From: Bin87 sp965220105
GTDB lineage: Bacteria; Chloroflexota; Dehalococcoidia; Lucifugimonadales; UBA3495
DNA: 64,000 nucleotides
Reading direction: 5' to 3'
NCBI GenBank assembly: GCA_965220105.1
Contig: OZ244811.1
Span: 4,154,001 to 4,218,000 of the forward strand
Part shown: piece after piece, positions 29,647 through 37,977 of the stretch
Layout of the letters: every line of letters starts with the position of its first letter
Position numbering within the stretch: position 1 is the stretch's first letter
Translations under genes and position numbers: made by a program
The notes under the pieces: generated by a model
What the model saw: only the letters and a program-made list of their open reading frames with translations
Databases searched by the model: none
What the model was told of the DNA's origin: nothing

Positions 29647-30411
29647 ATGCCGTTACCCGCAGAATACGACCTCTCCGGCCACACCGCCATCGTGGCCAGC
29701 GCTGGCGGAGCTGAAACGGCTCACCTGGCTGCCGCCCTCGCCGAGGCCGGCGCCAGCGTATTCGCCGTGGCGCGCCATCAGCGCGGCCTGGACGCCATCC
29801 GGGATGCCGTCGCCTCGGTTACCGGCCAACCGGTGCACGGCGTTAGCGGCCCCTGGGACTCTCCGGACGGAGCAGCCGGCGTGGTGCAGGCCTTCGCAGC
29901 GTCTCACCAACGCGCGGACATCCTGGTCAACGATACCCGCAGCTTCTTCGCCAAACCAGCCCAGGAAATCACCGTCCAAGAGTGGGATGAACTGCACGCC
30001 CGCAACGTACGCGCTACATTCCTGCTGAGCCAGGCGGTGGGGCGTCTCATGCTGGACCAGCAATACGGGCGCATCGTCAACGTAATTTCCAACCTGGCAG
30101 AGCGGGGCATCCACAACTGTTCGGCGTTCAGCGCCACCCAATCCGCCGTGCTGTCCCTCACCCGCTCACTGGCGGTGGAATGGGGTCGCAGCGAGATTCG
30201 GGTCAACGCCATCGGCTCCGGTTGGTCCACCGCCGAGGACATTCCGCTGGAAACCCAGCGGGAGGAGTTGCTGGTTCGGTATACGCCGCTGCGCCGCAAG
30301 GGCCACCCCAGGGATCTGGCGGTCCTGCTGGTATTCCTGTGTTCGCCCTTCTGCGACTATCCGACTGGACAACCCATCTACATCGACGGCGGGTTAAACG
30401 CCCATCCGTAG
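29647..30411 (+). CDS. Degenerate SDR-fold protein lacking the catalytic residues
   Basis: A 254-residue SDR-fold protein that begins 24 bases after an intact SDR. The overall fold signals are present (DILVN, GRIVNVIS, LTRSLAVEWG, PIYIDGG). The key residues are not: the TGxxxGxG loop reads ASAGGAET, NNAG reads NDTR, the catalytic YxxxK is FSATQ (F161, Q165) and the PG after the active site reads GSG. The frame is open and codon use normal, so this is probably an expressed pseudo-enzyme rather than a dead gene. It might regulate or scaffold its neighbour. Confidence 0.8.
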   Translation: MPLPAEYDLSGHTAIVASAGGAETAHLAAALAEAGASVFAVARHQRGLDAIRDAVASVTGQPVHGVSGPWDSPDGAAGVVQAFAASHQRADILVNDTRSFFAKPAQEITVQEWDELHARNVRATFLLSQAVGRLMLDQQYGRIVNVISNLAERGIHNCSAFSATQSAVLSLTRSLAVEWGRSEIRVNAIGSGWSTAEDIPLETQREELLVRYTPLRRKGHPRDLAVLLVFLCSPFCDYPTGQPIYIDGGLNAHP

Positions 30412-30425
30412 CTACCCACGCCGTC

Positions 30426-30445
30426 ATTCCCGCGAAGGCGGAAAT
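30426..30445. repeat. REP-like palindrome (imperfect)
   Basis: ATTCCCGC-GAAG-GCGGAAAT, an imperfect stem-loop related to the perfect copy at 33254-33273. The pair flanks the segment holding the IS66 element and the second nuclease gene. Confidence 0.5.
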
Positions 30446-30463
30446 CCAGTCGCGGCACAAAAA

Positions 30464-31912
30464 GTAACAGTTCAGAGTTGGTGAGGTGAATTGGTCGAAA
30501 GAGGGTTGCGGGGCACTGGCGCTACCGGCGGTGATTATGCCATATAACGGATATGGATCGGGAAATCGACCTCGCCACTGCCGACCGGGATGTCCTCATC
30601 GCCATCATCGTCCGGCAGCAGGTCATCATCGAGCGGTTGGAGAAACGGATTGCCCAATTGGAAGGGTCGGCCAAAGCCAGGGGCTCGGGTCGGATGCCCG
30701 GTCTGAAGCCCAAAGCCGACCGGAAACCGGCCCAGCCCAAAGGGCCTCGCCAGCGCCGTCCCCACGGTTTTGCCCGGTCCCGCATGACGCCCACCCAGCG
30801 GGTGGAGCACGTGGTGGCGGAGTGTCCCGACTGCGGAGTCCAATTGTCCGGTGGCTGGACCCAGCGCACTCGGGAAATAATTGACCTGCCCCAGGTTCCG
30901 GTGCAGATTACTGAGCACGCTTACATCGCCCGCACCTGCCCGCGCTGTCAACACTGCTGTGTGCCACCGGCGCAACTGGACGGTGTGGTGATGGGGCGGC
31001 AGCGTCTGGGGATCAACGTAATGAGCCTGATTGCCGCGCTTAGGGAGGAGGCCCGGCTGCCCTTCCGCACCATCCAATGGTACCTGGGCGCCGTTGGTAC
31101 CTGGGCGCCGTGCATGGGTTGCACCTCAGCCTGGGAGCCATCGTGGACGCCACGCAAAGGGTGGCTCGCCAGGCCCAGGCGGTGATGGCCGATATAGTGG
31201 AACGCATCCGAGGCAGTCCGGTGGTCCACGCTGATGAGACCGGTTGGCGGGAGGACGGGCACAACGGCTACGTGTGGACCTTCAGCACTCCCACCCAGCG
31301 GTACTTCCTGCGACGGGAACGGGGCAAGGCGGTGGTGGATGAAGTTCTGGGCGAGGAGTTTGCTGGCGTGCTGGTCAGCGACTTCTACGCCGCCTACCAC
31401 CACTACGACGGTCCCAAACAACGCTGCTGGGCCCATCTGCTGCGGGACATCCACGACGTGCGCACCCTCTACCCTGATGACGCGCCACTGGCCAGGTGGG
31501 CCGATGCCGTCCACCAACTTTACCGCCAGGCCAAAGCCTGCACCCATCCCCAGCAAAAGCGCCGCCGCGCCGCCCAACTGGCCATGGAACGGCAGTTGCT
31601 CACCATCTGCCAGCCTTTCTCGGACGATTCGTCAGCGGTTCAGGCCAAGCTATGCCGACGCATCGAGCGCCACATCAAGGAACTGTTCGTCTTCGTGGCC
31701 GAACCGGACGTGCCACCGGACAACAACGCCGCCGAGCGGAGCTTGCGCCACCTGGTCGTCAGCCGCAAGGTCAGCGGCGGCACTCGGTCGGAACGGGGCA
31801 GCAACAGCAAGATGACCCTGGCCTCCTTATTCGGCACCTGGCGCGCCCAAGGCTTGAACCCCCTCGACGCCTGCCGACAATTGCTCACTTCCCCTCAAGT
31901 CTGAACTGTTAC
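30464..31912 (+). mobile_element. IS66-type insertion sequence
   Basis: A 1449-bp element bounded by imperfect inverted repeats: GTAACAGTTCAGAGTTG (30464-30480) and, at the right end (31896-31912), the reverse complement of GTAACAGTTCAGACTTG, 16 of 17 bases matching. Flanking bases are CACAAAAA (30456-30463) and CACAAAAG (31913-31920), seven of eight identical, which fits the 8-bp target duplication of the IS66 family. It carries only the transposase, without IS66 accessory ORFs. It lies 18 bases upstream of the second NucS-like gene. Confidence 0.85.
30553..31904 (+). pseudogene. IS66-family transposase, frameshifted by a 17-bp tandem duplication
   Basis: The N-terminal frame (30553-31185) holds a leucine-rich coiled coil (QQVIIERLEKRIAQLE), a basic linker and the zinc-binding pairs CPDC and CPRC. 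The C-terminal frame continues to 31904 with the DDE region (VVHADETGW, VLVSDFYAAY) and the closing PPDNNAAERSLR. The break is caused by a tandem copy of GGTACCTGGGCGCCGT(T/G) at 31079-31095 and 31096-31112. Removing one 17-base unit restores a continuous protein through WYLGAVHGLHLSLGAIVDAT. The transposase is therefore probably inactive unless frameshifting bypasses it. Confidence 0.88.
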
Positions 31913-31930
31913 CACAAAAGGACATCCGAC

Positions 31931-33115
31931 ATGAGCGGCGAACCCAAAATGTTCCGCATCAACCCGGTAAACCGGCAATCTCAAGCGATCACTGAGGTAG
32001 AGTTTTCCAATTTGGGAATTCAGGAACGGCGCGATCTCCAGGAATGGATTGCAGCGAACCCCGATATTCTGGGAGAAGACCTGCTGATAATCGGCAAGGA
32101 ATTCAGTGGGTTCGATCGCACCAGCGAACGTCTCGATCTGCTGGCCGTCGATTGGGACGGCAAGCTCGTTATCATAGAACTGAAACGTGACGATACAGGC
32201 GCAGACGCCCATTGGCAGGCGATCAAATACGCTAGCTACTTGCGTCATGCCACCGCTGACGACCTGATCCGGATGCTGACTGATTACCGCCAGGTTACGC
32301 AGGCTGAAGCTGTCGACCTTCTTTTGCATCACTTACAAGCCGATGATTTTTCTGCTCTAAACCATGACCAGCGCATCATAATCGCCAGTCATCGCTTTGC
32401 CCCGGAAGTTACTTCGGCCGTCTTATGGCTCAATGAGAAAGCTCCCGATGAAAACCTGATAACCTGCGTGCAACTGATACCGTACCATGACCCGCAACAA
32501 GACGCCCTGTACGTGCAGGCATCAACGATTATCCCCTTACCAGGCATCGAAAACTACGTTGTTAAGGTCGGCGAAAATTATCCGGTTGCCAGTGCCTTGG
32601 GTAGCGGGAGTTTGGGTGAAAAGCTGAGCCGCACGTTCGAACAGAGCAGAAATCACGAAACTACTCCTTTCTTCGCGCGGGTTGGAGATTTGGTCATAGA
32701 CGGACTTTCAGGCGACATCAAACCTAACAGAAAGAGCAAGTGGAGTGGGCGCGGCCACGAAGGTTCGCGTTACTACCACTTCTGGTATTCTTCCCCGCCG
32801 TGGAGCAATTGGGGCACTTCGTATCGAGTCAATTTGCACGAGCAAGGAGAATCAGGAGAATGGCGCGCCGTCGTGGAGTTCCAGTGTGATCAGGACGGTT
32901 TGTATCAATGGCTGGATGACAACGCAGTGTACGGTCGCCTCGCCGATGGTAGTGAGCAGTTAACCGGCCAGAATGGCTGGGAAGTATTGGTAGGGTCCGA
33001 CACCCTCAACGATGAGTATGGCGAAAAGATAGCCGCAACGGTGCGGAGATTCATTGAGGAAATCACACCAGTAGTCAACGCCTTTGAGGATGCGGGGAAT
33101 GAAGAAGCGGTTTAA
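31931..33115 (+). CDS. NucS/DUF91-like PD-(D/E)XK nuclease, copy 2
   Basis: A 394-residue paralogue of the protein at 15793-16941, with the same N-terminal fold: DLLIIGKEFSGFDRTSERLDLLAVD, then the ExK motif in KLVIIELKRDDTG. The C-terminal half differs from copy 1 and contains a Trp- and Tyr-rich segment (YHFWYSSPPWSNWGTSY) that resembles a binding domain. It is AT-richer than the surrounding genes. ATG 31931 follows AAAGGACATCCGAC, part of which is the IS66 target duplication, so the insertion lies directly in the upstream region and may have cut the original promoter. Confidence 0.75.
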   Translation: MSGEPKMFRINPVNRQSQAITEVEFSNLGIQERRDLQEWIAANPDILGEDLLIIGKEFSGFDRTSERLDLLAVDWDGKLVIIELKRDDTGADAHWQAIKYASYLRHATADDLIRMLTDYRQVTQAEAVDLLLHHLQADDFSALNHDQRIIIASHRFAPEVTSAVLWLNEKAPDENLITCVQLIPYHDPQQDALYVQASTIIPLPGIENYVVKVGENYPVASALGSGSLGEKLSRTFEQSRNHETTPFFARVGDLVIDGLSGDIKPNRKSKWSGRGHEGSRYYHFWYSSPPWSNWGTSYRVNLHEQGESGEWRAVVEFQCDQDGLYQWLDDNAVYGRLADGSEQLTGQNGWEVLVGSDTLNDEYGEKIAATVRRFIEEITPVVNAFEDAGNEEAV

Positions 33116-33253
33116 ACCATCCGATGCTGTCTCCAAAGCCCACCCGGGGCTATCACACATGAAATTACACACCCGTCACTCCGACGAAAGCCGGAGTCCA
33201 GACCTTAGGATGTGCTAAATTTTCGTAGCCAAACTATTGACTTCGGTCACTAG

Positions 33254-33273
33254 ATTCCCGCGAAGGCGGGAAT
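33254..33273. repeat. REP-like palindrome
   Basis: ATTCCCGC-GAAG-GCGGGAAT, a perfect 8-bp stem with a GAAG loop. The 250 bases 33116-33365 also hold a related imperfect palindrome, ACTCCGACGAAAGCCGGAGT, near 33179; no gene was seen there. Confidence 0.6.
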
Positions 33274-33348
33274 GACCGGGTTTAAGCTGTCCAAACGCGA
33301 TAGCCCTGAAAGCCCACCGTTCTTTGTGAGCTGCCTCTCACTCGCCAA

Positions 33349-33357
33349 TGGTACAAT
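33349..33357 (+). promoter_or_regulatory. Extended -10 promoter of the his operon
   Basis: TGGTACAAT is a TGn-extended -10 box (TACAAT 33352-33357). Initiation 7-8 bases downstream falls at 33364-33366, at the ATG of hisZ. No Shine-Dalgarno sequence precedes that ATG, so a leaderless transcript is likely. Confidence 0.5.
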
Positions 33358-33365
33358 AACGGTCG

Positions 33366-34799
33366 ATGATTGCACCGATTGCCTCAATTACTCCCGCTCC
33401 GGTGCGCCGCCTGCCGGGAATGCGCGATTTTACCGCCGCCGCCTGCCGGGATATGCGGACGGTTCAGAGCCGCCTGTCCGCCCTGGCACGTCGTTATGGC
33501 TACACCCAGCTGGACGTTCCGGTCCTGGAGTCTACTGAGCTGTTCATGCGGAAATCGGGCGGCTCCCTGGCTTCGCAGATGTACTCCTTTATCGACCCCG
33601 GCTCCAATTCGGTGAGCCTGAGGCCCGAGTTCACCTCTGCGATCATGCGACACTACCTGGAGTTGCCCCAGGATTCCCCGGTCCTGCCGGTCGTGCGCTG
33701 GCAATATTCGGGGCCGGTATTTCGGTACGACACCAACGACGCCGACAGCAGCGGGCAGTTCACCCAGTCGGGCGCGGAACTCATCGGCTCAGAGAGCATC
33801 CTGGCCGACGCAGAATTGCTGTCCCTGGCTGGCGGCGTGCCGGTTGCGCTGGGCATCGACGACTACGTGCTCCGTTTGGCCGACCTTGACGTCCTGGACA
33901 GCGTGCTTGATACCGCGGGTCTCTCCGACCGGGCCCGTTCCTTCATCGTGGCCAACATGAACCGCATCGGGGCAGACGAATCGGACTTCGCCGCCACGTT
34001 GTCCCGCGCCGCCGAGTTGCACATCGTTTCGGACGGTATGCTGCAGGAAGACCAAAACCACCTGGCAAACGCGGTCGCCGGCCTGCCCGACCAGGAAGCC
34101 CGCGAGGTGCTGGCCGGCTTCATGCGCTGGAACGGCTCGGAAGTGCTGCCCGCTGGACAACGCACCACCGACGAGATCGTGAGTCGTCTGCTCCGTAAAC
34201 TTAAGGGCGGCGATGACCCCAATTCGGTGGAACGAGGCCTGAAACTGGCGGCGCAGCTGGCCGCCGTCAAGGGCCAACCGGCTGATGCAATCGCCAGGGC
34301 ACAGGCCATTGTCGCCGCCGCCGGCGGGGACCCAACCGCGATCAACCGCCTCGCCGACCTGATTGACCTGGTGGTTGACGACCCGTCCCTGCGGGGACAC
34401 CTGACCATTGATTTCTCCCTGGCCCGTGGCATCGCCTACTACAACGGCATCATATTCGACATCGTATCCCCGCACGATGACGTCAATCTGGGCGGCGGTG
34501 GCCGCTACGATGCCCTGGCTCGGGCGCTGGGAAGTTCACATAATATTCCAGCTTTGGGATTCGCCTTTACCCTGGAAAACCTCCTGACCGTGATGTCCGG
34601 CAGCGCGGCCTCCGAGACGGGCGAAGCAACCGTATGCGTCGCTCCCAGCGGTCCTGAAGCCTACCGGGCGGCGATGCAGACTGCACAAAATCTACGCGCC
34701 GCGGGCGGTGTAGCGGTATTGTCGGTGAGCTCGTCAGCATCGCCCGCTGGCGAATCCGGCCGCGTCGTGGCGGTGGGCGCGGATGGCATAATCGAGTAA
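33366..34799 (+). CDS. hisZ: ATP phosphoribosyltransferase regulatory subunit (HisRS-like)
   Basis: A 477-residue class II aminoacyl-tRNA synthetase-like protein. HisRS-type landmarks are LPGMRDFTAAACRDM, the motif-2 equivalent SLRPEFTSAIMRHY, WQYSGPVFRYD and the HisA-like LARGIAYYNGIIFDI. I call it HisZ rather than HisS because hisG follows directly and the C-terminal domain is reduced. HisZ normally partners short HisG, yet the HisG here is the long form, so a divergent role or a true HisRS cannot be excluded. First gene of the operon. Confidence 0.78.
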   Translation: MIAPIASITPAPVRRLPGMRDFTAAACRDMRTVQSRLSALARRYGYTQLDVPVLESTELFMRKSGGSLASQMYSFIDPGSNSVSLRPEFTSAIMRHYLELPQDSPVLPVVRWQYSGPVFRYDTNDADSSGQFTQSGAELIGSESILADAELLSLAGGVPVALGIDDYVLRLADLDVLDSVLDTAGLSDRARSFIVANMNRIGADESDFAATLSRAAELHIVSDGMLQEDQNHLANAVAGLPDQEAREVLAGFMRWNGSEVLPAGQRTTDEIVSRLLRKLKGGDDPNSVERGLKLAAQLAAVKGQPADAIARAQAIVAAAGGDPTAINRLADLIDLVVDDPSLRGHLTIDFSLARGIAYYNGIIFDIVSPHDDVNLGGGGRYDALARALGSSHNIPALGFAFTLENLLTVMSGSAASETGEATVCVAPSGPEAYRAAMQTAQNLRAAGGVAVLSVSSSASPAGESGRVVAVGADGIIE

Positions 34800-34828
34800 C
34801 GCCAATCATCTGACTTAATGGCGGTAGT

Positions 34829-35848
34829 GTGAGGCTCGTAATACCAAGCGACGGTGAACTGGGAGACTCCACCATGGCGTTCCTTTCGGCATGCGGTGTC
34901 AAGGTCAGCCGGCCGAACGCCCGCCGTTACACCGGGTCGATCCCTTCCCTGGCCGGCGTCGACGTTCTGTTCCAGCGGACTGCCGATATCACCGGCAAGG
35001 TGGAAGAAGGGAGCGCCGAGATGGGCATCACGGGCCTGGACCGGTTGATGGAATACCGCCACGACGAAGACGCGGTGGTTGCCGTGCTGGACGACTTGGA
35101 GTACGGTCGTTGCGAATACGTGCTGGCCGTGCCCGATTCCTGGCTCGACGTATCCTCCGTCGACGACCTGGCCGACCTTGCCCTGGAATTCCACGAGCAG
35201 GGCCGACAGCTTCGGATTGCCACCAAATACCCGCGCCTGCTGCGACGCTATCTCTTCGAGCGCGGCATCAATTACTTCACCCTGGTTCCGGCCAGTGGCG
35301 CCCTGGAAGCCGCCGCTGCCGCCGGTTACGCCGACCTGATTGCCGACCTCACGGCCACCGGAACCACCCTGCGGGAAAACCGCCTGAAGACCCTGGACGG
35401 GGGAACCATCCTTACCTCCCAGGCCTGCCTCATCGCCAACCCGTCGGCCCTGGCCGATAACGCTGACGACCTGCGCCTGGCCCGGGCCCTCACCGAAACC
35501 CTGGAAGCCCACCTCCGCGCCGAACCTTATTATCGAATTACCGCCAACGTGCAGGGAAAATCCCCCGAGGACGTCAGCGCCATGATTCTGGCGCGGCCCG
35601 ACATCGCCGGTATCCAGGGGCCCACCGTCGCCCGGGTTTTCAGCGTCACCGAAGAGGACTGGTACGCCGTTTCGCTGCTGATTCGCAAGGATCGTCTCCT
35701 CGACGCCGTAGCACATTTGCGCGAGTGCGGCGGTGTGGACATCGCAGCCGCCCAGCTTTCTTACCTGTTCAAAGGGGAATCTCGGGCGTTCAGCGATTTC
35801 CTGGAATCCACTGCCATCCAACGCCGGGAGTCGGTGCAAGATGCCTAA
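34829..35848 (+). CDS. hisG: ATP phosphoribosyltransferase, long form
   Basis: A 339-residue HisG that joins ATP and PRPP in the first step of histidine synthesis. The N-terminal catalytic part contains AEMGITGLDRLMEY, RIATKYPRLLRRYL and the PRPP-binding region ADLIADLTATGTTLREN. The last roughly 80 residues (ITANVQGKSPEDVSA to the end) form the HisG_C regulatory domain of the long type, which binds histidine. The start is GTG 34829. It overlaps the next gene by 8 bases. Confidence 0.92.
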   Translation: MRLVIPSDGELGDSTMAFLSACGVKVSRPNARRYTGSIPSLAGVDVLFQRTADITGKVEEGSAEMGITGLDRLMEYRHDEDAVVAVLDDLEYGRCEYVLAVPDSWLDVSSVDDLADLALEFHEQGRQLRIATKYPRLLRRYLFERGINYFTLVPASGALEAAAAAGYADLIADLTATGTTLRENRLKTLDGGTILTSQACLIANPSALADNADDLRLARALTETLEAHLRAEPYYRITANVQGKSPEDVSAMILARPDIAGIQGPTVARVFSVTEEDWYAVSLLIRKDRLLDAVAHLRECGGVDIAAAQLSYLFKGESRAFSDFLESTAIQRRESVQDA

Positions 35849-36602
35849 CCTGCCGATGCACATTTACCTCTGTCAACAGATCGCGGAGGAACTGGACTGG
35901 GGTTACGTCCACGACCACCCCGGCGCGGCGTACTTGGGTTCGACCACCCCGGATATTCGTGCCATGACCAAATGGGACCGGGCCCGCACCCATTTCTCGG
36001 ACCTCACGGTGAACGAAGTCGGGACCGGCGTCAGGCGCATGTTCGAGCTCCACCCCGAACTGGCCGGTTCCGATAACGCCCTCACCCCCAACACTCGTGC
36101 ATTTCTGCTCGGGTACGTCAGCCACCTGGTGGCCGACGAGGTGTGGATTACCACCATGTTCCGCCCCCACTTCGGGCCTGACCAACGGGTTACCGACAGC
36201 GAGATCGAAGCCCACATCTGGGATCGAGCGTTGCAGTTGGATATGGACAACAGCGTGCTCAGCGGCAACGGCAGTCTCGATGACCACAACGCCGCCATCG
36301 CCGCCGTAGACGAGATGCCGGCCCTGGAATTTCTGCAGGACGAACTGATCGACGAATGGAAGGGCTGGGTCGCCCGCCTGCTGGGTTGGGACTTTACCTG
36401 GGAGCGCCTGAAACGCGCCCTTAACCGCATGTACCGCGACAACGACGAGGTTCAGCTGGTGGTCGACGGTTTCCTGGCAGATATGCCCAACAGCCTGGAA
36501 CGCGTGTACCAACGCATTCCCCGGGAACTCATCGACGCCTATCGCCAGCGCGTCGTAGAGGAGACCAAAGTGCAGGCCAGGGAGTATCTCAGTGCAACTT
36601 AA
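35841..36602 (+). CDS. Zinc-dependent phospholipase C-like protein inside the his operon
   Basis: A 253-residue helical protein resembling the zinc-dependent phospholipase C / P1-nuclease-like domain. The likely metal ligands are H7 (PMHIYL), D38 (GSTTPDI), H51 (RTHFSDL) and the His and Asp of FLLGYVSHLVADEVW. No signal peptide is present, so it is probably cytoplasmic, unlike secreted phospholipases. It overlaps hisG by 8 bases and hisD by 11, so it is translated as part of the his operon. No link to histidine synthesis is known to me; the true substrate may be a phosphorylated intermediate. Confidence 0.75.
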   Translation: MPNLPMHIYLCQQIAEELDWGYVHDHPGAAYLGSTTPDIRAMTKWDRARTHFSDLTVNEVGTGVRRMFELHPELAGSDNALTPNTRAFLLGYVSHLVADEVWITTMFRPHFGPDQRVTDSEIEAHIWDRALQLDMDNSVLSGNGSLDDHNAAIAAVDEMPALEFLQDELIDEWKGWVARLLGWDFTWERLKRALNRMYRDNDEVQLVVDGFLADMPNSLERVYQRIPRELIDAYRQRVVEETKVQAREYLSAT

Positions 36603-37941
36603 CCGCGTCCGCGGGTTGGCGGCTGCCGAGGCGGTCCTCACGCGCATCGACCCGCTGGACCTGTCATCCCTGCCTGAACCCGTGCTGCAACGCACGCGGG
36701 ACGCCTTCGGCGAGGACGCCACGCCGGAGTCCGCTGTCCTTCAGATCCTCCGGGACGTGCGGGCGGAGGGCGACGCCGCCGTCCGACGTTACGCCAAGCT
36801 GTTGGACGACGCTGACCTCGACGACCTGCGCGTTTCCGAGGACGAGCTACAAACGGCTTGGGAGGCGACCCCGGAGGATCTGAAAGACGCCCTGCACATG
36901 GCCGCCCGCCGCATCACCGATTTCCACCGGGCTACCCTGCCCCGAGACTGGGTGGACCTGGGCGGTGGCCTGGGCGAGTTGGTGCGGCCACTGGAAAAGG
37001 TGGGTCTATACGCCCCCGGCGGCACCGCTGCGTATCCATCCACGGTATTGATGACTGCCATCCCGGCTCGCGTCGCCGGCGTGCGGGAAGTGGCCCTGGT
37101 TACCCCGCGCCTCGGTAACGCACCCCTCAATCCCACGGTACTGGCTGCGGCCCGTATCGCTGGCGTTGACGCCGTATACCAGGTGGGCGGAGTGCCGGCC
37201 ATTGCTGCCCTGGCCTACGGCACCGACAGCATCCCCAGGGTGGACAAAATCTGTGGCCCCGGCAACGTGTTCGTCGCCTACGCCAAACGTATGGTGCAGG
37301 GCCAGGTGGACATCGACGGTGTTTTCGGCCCCACCGAGACCATCGTTCTCGCCGACGACACCGCCAATCCGGTGTTCTGCGCCGCCGACCTCATCGCGCA
37401 GGCCGAGCACGACCCCATGGCCACCGCCATACTGGTCACCGATTCTGAGGCTCTAATCGCCGCCGTGGAGGCAGAACTGGACGCCCAGATCGCCGCCAAC
37501 CCCCGGGCCGATACCATCCGGCAATCGCTGGAACGACAGGGCCAAATTGTGCTCGTGGACGGTTTACCGGAGGCTATCGAGGTCGCCAACCGTCTGGCCC
37601 CAGAGCACCTTTGCGTCATGACCACCGACCCCTGGGCCTGGGCCGGTAAAATTCGCAACGCCGGTGGATTATTCCTGGGCGAGTTCTCCCCCGAGGTCAT
37701 GGGTGACTACATCGCGGGGCCTTCCCACGTCATGCCCACTGGCGGCACCGCGCGTTTTAGCTCGGCGCTGAGCGTCCACCACTTCGTGCGTACCATGCCA
37801 GTGGTTGGCCTGAGTCCCGAGCACTTCAGGAATCTCGGCGCCGCCGCCGTGCGAATCGCCGAGGCAGAAGGCCTGCCCGGTCACGCCGGCGCGGTTCAGG
37901 CGCGGCTCGATCACCTTGAAACCCTCCGGTCATCCAATTAA
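36592..37941 (+). CDS. hisD: Histidinol dehydrogenase
   Basis: A 449-residue zinc enzyme that oxidises L-histidinol to L-histidine in two NAD-dependent steps, the last in the pathway. Typical stretches are GLYAPGGTAAYPSTVLMTAIPA, QVGGVPAIAALAYGTDSIPRVDKICGPGN, DGVFGPTETIVLAD, AEHDP and GDYIAGPSHVMPTGGTARF, which carry the zinc and catalytic residues. The start is GTG 36592, behind GGGAGTATCTCA and inside the end of the preceding gene. Confidence 0.96.
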   Translation: MQLNRVRGLAAAEAVLTRIDPLDLSSLPEPVLQRTRDAFGEDATPESAVLQILRDVRAEGDAAVRRYAKLLDDADLDDLRVSEDELQTAWEATPEDLKDALHMAARRITDFHRATLPRDWVDLGGGLGELVRPLEKVGLYAPGGTAAYPSTVLMTAIPARVAGVREVALVTPRLGNAPLNPTVLAAARIAGVDAVYQVGGVPAIAALAYGTDSIPRVDKICGPGNVFVAYAKRMVQGQVDIDGVFGPTETIVLADDTANPVFCAADLIAQAEHDPMATAILVTDSEALIAAVEAELDAQIAANPRADTIRQSLERQGQIVLVDGLPEAIEVANRLAPEHLCVMTTDPWAWAGKIRNAGGLFLGEFSPEVMGDYIAGPSHVMPTGGTARFSSALSVHHFVRTMPVVGLSPEHFRNLGAAAVRIAEAEGLPGHAGAVQARLDHLETLRSSN

Positions 37942-37977
37942 CTACCGCCGCATCCACAACATCAGGATTGCCCACTG

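Noticed and set aside
30553..31904. Two separate IS66 proteins, or programmed frameshifting as in other insertion sequences.
   Set aside because: The frame change coincides exactly with a 17-base tandem duplication, and removing one unit restores the protein. No slippery heptamer is needed or seen.
33116..33365. A His-rich leader peptide or attenuator for the his operon.
   Set aside because: No short frame with clustered His codons and no terminator with a T run was found; the region holds REP-like palindromes and an extended -10 box.
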